Source: [Phialemoniopsis] sp. UDSM-2020
Lineage: Eukaryota; Ascomycota; Sordariomycetes; Thyridiales; Thyridiaceae
NCBI GenBank assembly: GCA_018873225.1
Contig: JAEILZ010000001.1
Location: 806,001 to 870,000 of the forward strand
DNA length: 64,000 nt
Direction of reading: 5' to 3'
Below, piece by piece: positions 32,851 to 42,548 of the stretch. The translations under genes were made by a program, and so were the position numbers. The notes beneath the pieces were generated by a model. The model had not been told where the DNA came from. It ran no database searches and saw only the letters and a list, made by a program, of their open reading frames with translations. Numbering within the stretch: position 1 is the stretch's first letter; each line of letters starts with the position of its first letter.

Positions 32851-33813
32851 CTATACAGCCCGTCTCCTCCTCACAGGCTTGTTGGTGGTCGCCGACGCAG
32901 GAAACGGCACCGCTGTCGTGCCCTGGACCAGCACGGGTGTGCCCACGCCCTGCAGCACAGCCTTGGTCTGGCTCGCCATCGGCACCGGCGCTGCGCCGCT
33001 GACCACTGTCGGCCCAGGTATGATGTAGCTCGACAGCTCCTTGGACACGTCGATGGAGATCCCCGGGTCGGTGGCCTTGTACAACTCTGTCGCAGTGATG
33101 CCCGCACCTTTGCCGACTGTCAAATCAGGGCCCGTGGAGGCGACGTCGCCACCCTGCACCCAGAGGTTGATGCACTGCGGGTAGTTCTGTGTACCGTCCG
33201 GCTTCGCTGCGTAGTGCAGGGCAATCAGCTCGTGCCGCAGGACGTAGGCCCCCGGCGCCAGCTTGAGGGGTATCTCGAGCACCCAGCTGTTGTTGGCGGC
33301 TATGAGCAGGTCCGTCGCCCACTGGCCCGTCACGCCGGGCCTCGTCCCTGGGCCTCCAGTGCCGTTCAGCAGCACCGGCGCGCCGTCATCGATCTTGAAG
33401 AACTCGAGAGCCATCTTGTCCACGTCGGCGCAGCCCGACTTGCCCGAACACGGCGCCAGGTACGACATGATGGGGCCGACGTGCGAGAGCGGCCACCCGT
33501 TCCACTGTATGTGCATCCTATCTCCGGGCCGGACGGGGACGTGGCCAGCGGCCGGAGCCCCCTTTATATGGCAGACGATATCAGGTTTGGTGTAGTTGGA
33601 CGGCGGCACGAAGCCGTCGTCCTCGACCGTAGTTGACCATCCTACGACGTTGGCTGGGTTGGGCTTGTGTCGTGGGTCGAATCCGGGATAGAGCAGGCTG
33701 TCGACAACCACGTAGGCGATGTGCGAGTGAGCAGCAGCCGGTGCTGGTAAGAGGGCAGATATTGTGATGGCTGCTGCTATGTTCAGCACCGCGCGTGTAT
33801 TACTGGACCTCAT
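32851..33813 (-). CDS. AA9 lytic polysaccharide monooxygenase
   Basis: Single exon, 320 aa. The signal peptide (residues 1-28) ends ...PAPAAA and cleavage exposes His29 in HSHIAYVVVD, the first copper histidine-brace residue. The second histidine is in SHVGPIMSYLAPC. The third region reads LRHELIALHYA, followed by QNYPQCINLWVQGG, which holds the conserved axial glutamine and tyrosine. Cysteines fit the two AA9 disulfides. No CBM1 is present; a Ser/Ala/Pro-rich tail ends in RRRRAV. It cleaves cellulose or xyloglucan oxidatively using an electron donor plus O2 or H2O2, in the medium. It is on the same strand as the tyrosinase and GMC genes. Regioselectivity (C1/C4) is not readable. Confidence 0.92.
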   Translation of the reverse strand: MRSSNTRAVLNIAAAITISALLPAPAAAHSHIAYVVVDSLLYPGFDPRHKPNPANVVGWSTTVEDDGFVPPSNYTKPDIVCHIKGAPAAGHVPVRPGDRMHIQWNGWPLSHVGPIMSYLAPCSGKSGCADVDKMALEFFKIDDGAPVLLNGTGGPGTRPGVTGQWATDLLIAANNSWVLEIPLKLAPGAYVLRHELIALHYAAKPDGTQNYPQCINLWVQGGDVASTGPDLTVGKGAGITATELYKATDPGISIDVSKELSSYIIPGPTVVSGAAPVPMASQTKAVLQGVGTPVLVQGTTAVPFPASATTNKPVRRRRAV

Positions 33814-35974
33814 GGTTGCTGCTCGCCCTGTCCGGCCAGATCAGCGACAGTGCTTGAGGTAAGAAACAGTGGACAAGCCCAAGCCTTTTTCTGAGGATGG
33901 ATGCAACGTCAAATCATATGATACTATACGTGAGAGCTTGTCTGTCATATAGCTGCGCAGATTGAGGAAGGTGGGTTAGGTGAAATGCAAACTCCTTGCC
34001 GCCAAGGCCGTGATTCTCAGGCACCGTTGAGAGATCGGCGCGTCCTCCATCGGAAGGAAGCAGATTTCCGGGCTCAATACGTCTTAGTTGACCGGGATAT
34101 GCATGAAGAAACACGGTCTGATATTGAAAATCCCGAGAATGGACCAAGTTCTACAGACCAAAGGAGAAATTGGGGCATTTCCGGGTAGCCGTCCTTACAT
34201 CTTGGTCGATCATCCCTCTTTCTAAATAATTGGCGACCGACAATACGGCCTTTTGAGCAAGATATCTCACATGTTTGTAACGAGTCTGATCAAAGACAGC
34301 AGCAGTTCGGGTGCCGGCAGGTGATGTTAGATTGCAATTGTCGATCTTAGCCACTGCGGTTAAATCGCAACCAATGCGGACCTCTGCCAGACACAAAATG
34401 ACCCTTGGAGATTGTGGGGTTTCGCATTTACGCCGGCAGCACTCAAGGGTATATATGGAGAAAAGCAAGGGCCGAATCTCAGATATATATCACGCACTCA
34501 GGGTCCCTCAGAATCGGAGACCGTCGGCCGTCGTCACGATAGCAATGCGGCTGACAAAGGTGCAACACCCTGCATGTTCGAGAATGGTCAGGAACGTGTA
34601 CGAGTAGATCCTGCAGTGGCATTGCCTAGACCTTAAAAGACGTTCGATGGCGGTCTAACACATGTCTCACCATTCCGTTGTCAACAGATCATTATGCCGC
34701 GTTGAGGTGACACAAGATCGATCAACATCTGTTAGATGGTGACAGATCTGTGCCACATTGCAAGGGTGAGTTTCAAGTTGTCTTACAAATGACTAACAAC
34801 GAAAAACTATGTTCAGCGGAACGGCTTCAGGCTGAGAGACCGCGAGCTCCCGGATTATCTTTGCAGAGCGGCCAGGAAGACTTGGTGATATGGAAAATGC
34901 GTGCAGGTATGAGGGATTGAGTGCGGGTCCCGGAGAATTGTGCCGGTAAAGCATACTGTTGATCTCGGAGGCTTTGGCTCCGTAACACCCCGTGGTCAAA
35001 CAACGGCTTCGGCGCCGTTAGTGAGTACTGTGTAAGGTTTACATCGCTGACTAAGAAGTTCATCGCGGAATAAAGGCGGAAACTTACCAGCTTATGCGGT
35101 TCGGTTGAGTTTGAATCTACACATCTTCATAGATCGAAGCACTCCGACCATCTTATCGTTCTGACTCAGCAGATCCATCACACTTGCCAAAAGCCGTTGC
35201 TGTCACTGACTCAAAAATAACGCGTGTACATCTTTAGCGGACTTCTGCACCAGTGTTGCGGGAGAGGCGGATGTACTCCACAAGGTGGAACGGTCTGTTC
35301 TCCATAACGATCCTTAGATGGGGAGACAATTTGCGCCTGACACGCGTTATCTCAATCTCATCGAGAAGTTAACGTTACAGTGACTAAGTATACTTTGCAC
35401 ACAGCCTGCAACGTGTATCATAGAATTGGAATTAGACTCAATTCGCAAAGCGCAAACGACTCGTGGACCAAGATGAAAGAGAGCATGGCAGCACGTATGG
35501 CTTTGTTGAACAGCGCATTTCTCATTATATTTCGTACAATTCTCATAGTTCACAGTGTTCCAGTTGTCATAACCTCCATAGTTGTACACGTAAACATAGA
35601 CGAAGCTCAGGTGATCCACACCCAGGCTGCCTGACTAGTTGACCCTCTTCTTTTACGATCCAGCGTCCAAAGAAGAAGGCTAGACCCATATGTTCCCCAT
35701 ACACAGTTCCTCCATAATGTCATTGCGTATGTTTGCAAAGATTCGTATGCTCTGAAGCATGATCCTGCAGACGCATGGCCTGTTCCAGACCATCAGATCG
35801 ATGTGTCGATGTGTTGGCGGCTCAGACAGGCGTTTCGTTGCCTGTTAACCAGTGCCTTGTTCCTCCAATATCGTTCGAGGAAAGCAGCGAGAGGGACCAT
35901 GATATAGGGAGTCGGGTCGATTCAGGGTATTGAGAAGGTAGTGGTAATGTGAATGTCTTGTCGGAGATGGTTGA
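33814..35974. other. Intergenic, no gene seen
   Basis: About 2.2 kb: the promoter of the AA9 gene followed by sequence with only short scattered frames. No repeat or transposon end was recognised. Confidence 0.5.
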
Positions 35975-36271
35975 TCATCCGCTTGCTCGACGTTCGAGTG
36001 TTGGTGTTGATGGCTCGTCAGTGCCAGGGCTGCAACATGAATAGCCCGTAACATCTGCACACCGCGAGCAGTAGTATAGGTTGAAGCCGATCATAACCAT
36101 GCCGTATGTCGATGCCTCGTCTGTCGATAGCATCTCGGCTGACTTGGCACATCGAAGGCACGCAAGCCGGAGGACTGTCGGCCTGCGTTGCAGCGGAGGT
36201 CTTTGTCGTGTGCCCGTCATGTTGGGTTGGTGGACGGTATCGAAATAGTCTCGCCCCGTATCTCGGTCCAT
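35975..36271 (-). CDS. Small putative zinc-binding (CxxC...CxxC) protein
   Basis: A 98-codon frame from ATG (CAT at 36269-36271). The core has two CxxC pairs, CLRC and CSRC, separated by about 28 residues (…STDEASTYGMVMIGFNLYY…). From memory, this resembles short conserved ascomycete hypothetical proteins with a CLRC...NLYYCxRC pattern; I could not verify this. The tail after CADVTGY looks random, so the real gene may have another exon or be decayed. It sits in a gene-poor stretch next to a pseudogene. Confidence 0.3.
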   Translation of the reverse strand: MDRDTGRDYFDTVHQPNMTGTRQRPPLQRRPTVLRLACLRCAKSAEMLSTDEASTYGMVMIGFNLYYCSRCADVTGYSCCSPGTDEPSTPTLERRASG

Positions 36272-39200
36272 GGCACCACAGGGGACGCCAGTGTGAGATA
36301 TGAAGGTATTCTTTGTCCAGCAAGGAGCATCTTCTGACTCAAAGCTCACTTGCAACTGTTCCGATGCTGCGCAACGCCAGCGAATTGAAGACATCGATTA
36401 GTTGTGTGATTGTCCAGCATGTCAACAAAAGGAGTGTGCAGCATTGGCACTGGGCCGTTGCAGCTGTATATATTTCTGCATTCAAGCCCGGATCGAGATT
36501 CCCAGTCTAGAACCTTAAGGTGCTGCCACATGCCGGCGTTGGCACGGTCTGTACCGACTAGATCTGAGCGCTTCAGGTCCAGGCCCGTTGACGCACTAAC
36601 AGCGTCCGGCGAATCGACGACCGCGGTTTGCGCCCGCAAAGTGGGACGAGCTTCAGACCCTCCCAGAACCCTTGAGACCTAGACTGCTCCATATCAAGGT
36701 TTTCAAGTTGCATGTTTAGCGTGGCAACGCGGCCAACCAGGCCGGCCCGGCTCTGCCTTCAGGGTGTCGACAGCTCCTCGGCCGAAACGCTGGCTGAGGA
36801 GGATCGAGCAAGTCAACGTCTCGCGGAGCAACCGCCGAACCAGCGAGCCAGAACTCAATTGCCAGCCTGGACCTCTGACTCGCATGCCTGCCCAGAGTGC
36901 GTCCCGTGTCTCTCTGCCGTAGACGGCACCCTAGAAGTGCGGGAGCCATAGTGGGAGCAGGCTTTCACAATTGCGCGCCAGCGAGACGCTTTGGTTGGTA
37001 TGGCGTCCAGTCAGATCGCACGCTCGGAGCGACTGGAATGTGGCTTGAGCCTTGATGGCCGCGACCCCTTTAGAACGGCCTTGGCCCAATATCCTCCACA
37101 TCCTCAATTCACATTCCACCGCCGTTTGATCTGTCTGGCAACTGCCGTCGCCTGTTGACCCTGACGATCCTGCAATGTTGAAAGCGGTCCGGGATATCCT
37201 TTCGCATATCTTAAGGTAACATTACATTTGACCCCGACCACGGACCACATCCTGCAGAGAAATGGAATCAGCCGTTTCTGGCAGTGACTGATACCTGTGA
37301 GCGAGCGCTTCATTAAAGCCCCCGGCACGGTTGGTCCGGGTAGTGGCTGCAACAACCAGCCGTGGTGTGCGGTAGTCTGAAATGTGGCGCTCTTGCTGGC
37401 TGACTACGGAGGACCTATCTTGGTGAAGTATCCGACCTCAGCTACATGTATGGTGTCGAGGCTGCAACCGTCGCATGACCTCTACTAGCAGACCATCCTC
37501 TTTGCATATGTTGGATTTCTAGTCATCGTGCTTGTCTGGCCTAGAGGCGAACAATGAAACGGCCATACAAACTCTCCTCAGGGCCTGGGACGGTTGAACC
37601 TTAACGCAAGGCTTTGGAGTGCACTCCTCTCTATGTGACTTCCACTTATGCAGGGGACTGGCAGCATTTTTAGTGATGTCGTAAGCCGGACGTGATTCTC
37701 GGCAACCACCACACACGGCTTTTGGCCCAACATAAACTTGAACTCCCATGGAATTCTGGTCATCTGCGCGTTTCCAACCACACCAATGTTATCAAAATGG
37801 GGAAAGTTTAAGCGCGATTCAGATTGAATTTCCAAGAACCGAATTTCTTTGCAGATTTGACAACACCACCATCGAAAGCTGCCATCTTCTTGGTCATCCC
37901 GAAGTGCCATTTTTGTAATCAGCTTCGTGATCCGGCCCTCCACCTCTCGCAGTGTTTGAAAGTCAAAATGACAGACTAGATATCGGGGGTGCTGGCAAGG
38001 ATTCATACCCGATGAATTCACTGCGTTGAAAGGCAAGACACTCGATTCAGGCAAGAGTGATCATCTAAAGATATCAGAAGACCTGAACTGGCAACTAACT
38101 AGACTCCGGAAGCTTTCACTGCCCTCACCCGGCTGTGACGTCCAATATACCAGACTGGAGTCGGCTGTCAAGCTAAGCCAGGTGCTTGCCGTTGAAGAGG
38201 CTATGGTCGCCTCTAGTATTGCTTGGCTGGGCCTCTCAATGTTTCTGTGCAACCCTCTTGTTCTATGCAAAGAATCACCTCGCATTGGATTATGGTTCAC
38301 AAGGGAATTATACAATAGTGCCATAAGCTGCTTGCGAAAGAAAGTCGTAATTTGGCAACTCCTGTGCCGGCATCTCATTAATCTCCAGTTCCCTCGGCAT
38401 TGGAGCCGACCCTTCCATTTCCTGGGCGGAGGTTTGCAGCGGGACCGATCACTCAAGCTCCTGACTGGGTTTACATATGACCATCGAATATCCATGAAGC
38501 TGTGGCTTTGCATGGCCCTCCACGACAGTAGCCGATTTAGACCTTTGAATTTCCGTCGTTTTCCTTTCTAAAGCCAGAAGAAGGCAATGCTGGCGAGTAT
38601 AAGGAGCCCATCTCTTACCCCCACAACTGCACCAATGACCAGACCTCGATTTGATAAGGGTGTCAGAGGTGTTGGAGATGTCGGAGGCGTCGGAGGCATC
38701 GGAGAAGTCGGCGGAAAACGAGTTGATGTCTGGACTGTGACGCACTGAGTGCATGCCTCGTAGTATTCAACGAACGCGCCGTCAGGGCTGCATAATACAG
38801 CGACCTTCCCGCGGGCCTTTGATTCTAGATATGCATCGACTCGAGGCGTTAGAGTGAGCTAGTGTTCACAATTAGTACGTGTCGGACCTACTGACGACAG
38901 ATGTCATAGCACGGCGCTGGAACAGTAGTGTTATCTCGGCGGACCAATCGGTTCGACATCGGGAAACCAGCGTGAGAATTTCTGCTTCGTCCCAATAGCC
39001 GAGATTTGGAAGGTCAAAAACGACTTTCGTTGGTACGCAGTGCATCGAGAATAGGGGAAGAATGTTTACATTTCCGTCATCTGAGCTGTACAGCCTGTCC
39101 AACGCCTACATGTTCGAAAGCGTAAGTAACTTGCTTGGGTCGGTCTGCATGTCGGTTGAGACTATACGACAGTCTCAAATACGAAATGAGTGGTGTGAGA

Positions 39201-39273
39201 CTTTAATACAATTCAAGACACAGCCGCAGCTATGATTGTGGTGCAGTAAAGAAAGCCATCTTTACTATTAGAC
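36272..39273. other. Gene-poor stretch
   Basis: About 3 kb. Open frames of 150-180 codons overlap each other on both strands near 37.6-38.6 kb but none shows family features. A 9-bp imperfect tandem repeat lies at 38661-38714. The composition is near that of the other spacers. Confidence 0.45.
38661..38714. repeat. Imperfect 9-bp tandem repeat, about 6 copies
   Basis: Units resembling tgtcggagg repeat head to tail with one to three changes per unit. On the - strand they would read Ser-Asp-Ala/Ile/Thr triplets, but no credible gene contains them. Confidence 0.5.
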
Positions 39274-40083
39274 ATGGACCAAACATTGATCGCAAGGCCC
39301 TTGGAGGGCAAGCTGGTCATTGTTACGGGCGCCTTCCGCGGTAAGTCTTCTTGGAGGAAAAGGTGATCATGATGGTCATTCGAGCCTCCGAACGAGCCCG
39401 AATTCCAGGAATCCGCCATAACCAAGAGCCTCGCCGCCAAGGTGCTCAAGTGCTGGGAGTGTACACCTCGGACTCTTCAACTAGCGCCGCGCAAGACATG
39501 ATCGCCGAGCTATTTCGGCAACACGGCGTCAGGATCGTGGCGGTGCATTCAGATCTCGGCTCTCCCAAAGCAGCAGCCGGCCAGATTATCGACAGCGCAA
39601 AGATACACTTCGGAAAGGGTAACGGCAAGTTGACCATCGACATCCTCTTTCAAAATATGAGGATTGGAGCTCTAATTTTCATCGCATCTATACGGTCAAC
39701 ATCCTTGGTCGTCGCTTTATCCATAGGCTTCAAGACCTATACTCTCAAAGGAGGCATCAAAGCCGCTCTTCAGGTCATAACGCAGACCTAGGCCCAGGAG
39801 CTATCGGAACGCACCAGCGTCAATGCTGTCAACTCGGGTTCTGTAGAGGGCGATATGTTCTGGGCTGCGGGAGAAGAGTTTTGAAAATAGATGGAACCCT
39901 ACGGTCTGAGAGGGCATTGACCGTCCAGAGTTGACCGAGCTAGCCAATGCCACGATGGCAGGCCGGCGACCGGCCTACAAGGCAGAAATTGATGCTGTTG
40001 CGGGCATGATCTGCGGGCCAGACTCGGCCTGGTGTGCTGGGAGCGTAGTCTGTGCCAATGGCGGAATACGGTTCTCTGTGTAA
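39274..40083 (+). pseudogene. Short-chain dehydrogenase/reductase pseudogene
   Basis: Starts MDQTLIARPLEGKLVIVTGAFRG, the SDR cofactor motif. A normal-looking intron (GTAAGT...CCAG, about 39341-39407) follows. The next segment shows decay: ITKSLAAK is read only in a shifted frame between flanking in-frame parts (GI... and GAQVLGVYTSDSSTSAAQ), implying two compensating indels. FHRIYTVNILG is again out of frame. The segment around the YxxxK site is shortened (YTLKGGIKAA). A TAG replaces the expected Trp before AQELSERTSVNAVNSG. Further stops occur at EEF-stop-K-stop, and the C-terminal LTELANATMAG to VCANGGIRFSV lies in another frame. Several independent lesions make a functional enzyme impossible. 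Confidence 0.85.
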
Positions 40084-41209
40084 ATCCGTGTGCAGTCTGG
40101 TCTTTCTCGGTCAGTCCTTAGTCTTTAGTCAGTCTAAAGAGCTTTGAGTTGTCATTCAAGAGTCCTTGGCAACTAGGGAGACTACAGAGGGGACTTTGCA
40201 CGGGCTACATGTAACGCACACTAGTCTGACCCCGCACAACAGTCATTCTTGATGCCAATCAGTACTGCTGGGCTTAGATTCGTTCCAAAATGACAAAATC
40301 TGAAGTTGAAATGCACGTCGGAAATGTTGTCACACCAGGTGGGTTACGGGTTGCATCCTAAAGCAGTCTGTCTGACAAGGAAACATATCATTGAAATCGT
40401 CTTAAGTAGCACCGAGACGCAAGGATGCATGGGTTTTCATGCGCGTAAGCCTGGCCCACGCCGTAGCCGGGAGAGCTGCGCTGGGAGCAGTAAGGAAGGC
40501 ATGTCATGCTCCTCCTTTGGAATAGAGAGTAGCGGCCTTTGCCACGAGTGTGTTCCTACCAAAAATTGTGGCCCAACAATAAAGTCGCTTCACGCGCGAC
40601 TAGGCAATTATCAGTCTTCTGCTCTGGGCTGTTGGCATATAATAGCTTGGGGTATGCATGGTGTGGTTGCCGTGCCGCTGTGGTGATTCCAAGGTTGCAG
40701 TGCCCGCCGTACCTGTGCGTATACGATCAATATATCAAAGTCACCGTTACACAAGTCTGACAGAGCGGCGAGTCGCGTCGCACAAGATGAGGAGCAAACC
40801 TAACCGAACCCTTGTTCGATGTTGGGGGCCAAGATGTGACTCGATCTGAATGGACGGTCAAGCATGCCTGGACTCTCGCGACAACATTTGCCGAGTATGC
40901 AGCCGGGCATGGAGGACGGAGCACACACATCATACAACGAGAGGCATTTATTGTCGTGAGGTGGCAAGGAGTAAGCTGCATTTATTTGCTCGGCTATGAC
41001 AACTGGGGAGTTGGGCCAGAACTGTTCCGCGAGTAACAACATTCGATCTGTGTATATAATGCAAACAAAATTCCTGGCTCTATTGCCATGTTCTTCGCTC
41101 CAGTCTCCATCACTCAGCGCCAGCAAGTCTGGTCGACCCTCCCAAAGACAGTCTGGACGTTTTTCACTACACTCTTGTCCTCTAGCAGACTTCCTACTCA
41201 ACTGGCATC
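40084..41209. other. Intergenic with TATA box of the downstream secreted-protein gene
   Basis: No gene is seen. TATATAA at 41053-41059 is followed by a pyrimidine-rich leader before the ATG at 41210. Confidence 0.5.
41053..41059 (+). promoter_or_regulatory. TATA box
   Basis: TATATAA, 151-157 bp upstream of the start codon of the small secreted protein. Confidence 0.5.
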
Positions 41210-41767
41210 ATGAAGTTCACTTCCGTCCTCAACGCTCTCTGTGTGGGATCTGCAGCTGCTCACTTGCTTCCCCGTCAACCTGAGAGCGATGCTCTCGAGG
41301 GCGTAGTCATCGGCCTAGACAAGCCAGACGGTGTCTACCAGGGAACTTGGGCCCCTGATGGCAGGGTCGTGTACACAACCTTCGAGCCCTTGTCAAGCGA
41401 GGCCTCTAAAAGAGATGTCAACGAAGGTCGGGCCCTTCCTATCAACCACCTCGAGTGTGGCAGCGGGACGTTCAATGCGGGTGAATGGAACTCGGCCTGG
41501 GGAAGTTTCACCAACAATTGCGATGGAGGACTCGGGGCCAACGGTTTCTCGTGGGTGGGCGTTAAAGTGGGCAATGCGATTGCTTGGATGTGCAACAAGC
41601 AGTCTTCTTGGAACTCTTGCTTCAGGTCCGAGTACGACGAGTTTGTCAACGTGATATCCGTCAACTGCGGCGGGTTGAGGCCTGGTTTTGCCGATGTCGA
41701 CCAGTGGGGAAAGTCATATGGACGGAATCTGGCAGACCAGGCCTTCTGCAACAGCCGTTGGCCCTGA
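41210..41767 (+). CDS. Small secreted cysteine-rich protein, family not recognised
   Basis: Intronless, 185 aa. The signal peptide is MKFTSVLNALCVGSAAA (cleavage near 17-18). A pro-region ends at a Lys-Arg pair (residues 67-68, SEASKR), a likely Kex2 site. The mature ~117 residues hold six cysteines (HLECGSG, NNCDGG, WMCNK, NSCFRS, VNCGG, AFCNSRW), suggesting three disulfides, with many Trp, Gly and Asn. A strong TATA box precedes it. Size, processing and cysteine count fit a secreted effector-like or antimicrobial-type protein, but no known family was recognised and no activity is claimed. Confidence 0.8.
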   Translation: MKFTSVLNALCVGSAAAHLLPRQPESDALEGVVIGLDKPDGVYQGTWAPDGRVVYTTFEPLSSEASKRDVNEGRALPINHLECGSGTFNAGEWNSAWGSFTNNCDGGLGANGFSWVGVKVGNAIAWMCNKQSSWNSCFRSEYDEFVNVISVNCGGLRPGFADVDQWGKSYGRNLADQAFCNSRWP

Positions 41768-42548
41768 GACTCAATGCCCTCGAAGATTGGCTGGGCTGGC
41801 AGAACAAAGCCCCTTCTCTTCCCTTCATTGCTACGGCATCATTGTCGCGGAGACTTCAAAGACCTGTGTGGAGTCGCGTCCTGTCGCTACTAAAACATAT
41901 CACAATAACAAGGGTGCGCACCCCAGCCTTCTTTTCCGAGCGTGATTTGTGTTCACTAGTTTCCAACGGAGGTAGTGTGATCATACTGCCATCCACTCAT
42001 AACGTAATGGCCATTGCCTCGCGCGAATGTCGAAAGAGTCGAGCCGATAGTTGATTGCGTGAGTATTATTGATTGTTGCTTGCAAATATGATACACGTTC
42101 TCCCACGCTAATAGATAGCACTGTATCACCACATGCGTCTATTCTACTCAAGTAAGATACTAGGAGGTCCAACTTCGGGCTGCTCCGTTCTATGCCTTGG
42201 ACTGCTCTACACACATGCATCTTGATGAGGTTGGGGAGACTGTGAGGATTATCCTACTGCCTGACAGTCAAGGTAAAAATGTGCACGTATCCTAACAGAA
42301 GGAGAATGTTCCAAAAACTCCCATTCCACTATATGAGGTGCCTGTTCACACGTTGAATAGCTGAGTTCCCAGTTGTGTAACGTATTCGGGGCTATCCATC
42401 CATGTAAATCAGACTCGATGGCTAGATCATTCCTTGGGACTGATCCAAACAGTGCTTCAATCGGCGAGAACAGTATCGGAAGTTGTAGTTTCGTTTGCCA
42501 GCCAGCATCTCTGGTCTTAGTTTGGGCTAGTCGTATAATTGCGCATTC
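41768..42548. other. Intergenic, no gene seen
   Basis: Shared 3' flank of the convergent secreted-protein and MFS genes. Confidence 0.55.

Noticed and set aside
37578..38571. Overlapping 158-, 150- and 181-codon frames on both strands
   Set aside because: They compete with each other, lack family features and have no plausible splice partners. I could not support any of them as genes.
35000..38700. RIP-mutated repeat region
   Set aside because: The stretch is gene-poor, but its base composition by eye is not strongly AT-rich. A computed TpA/ApT index would be needed to support RIP.
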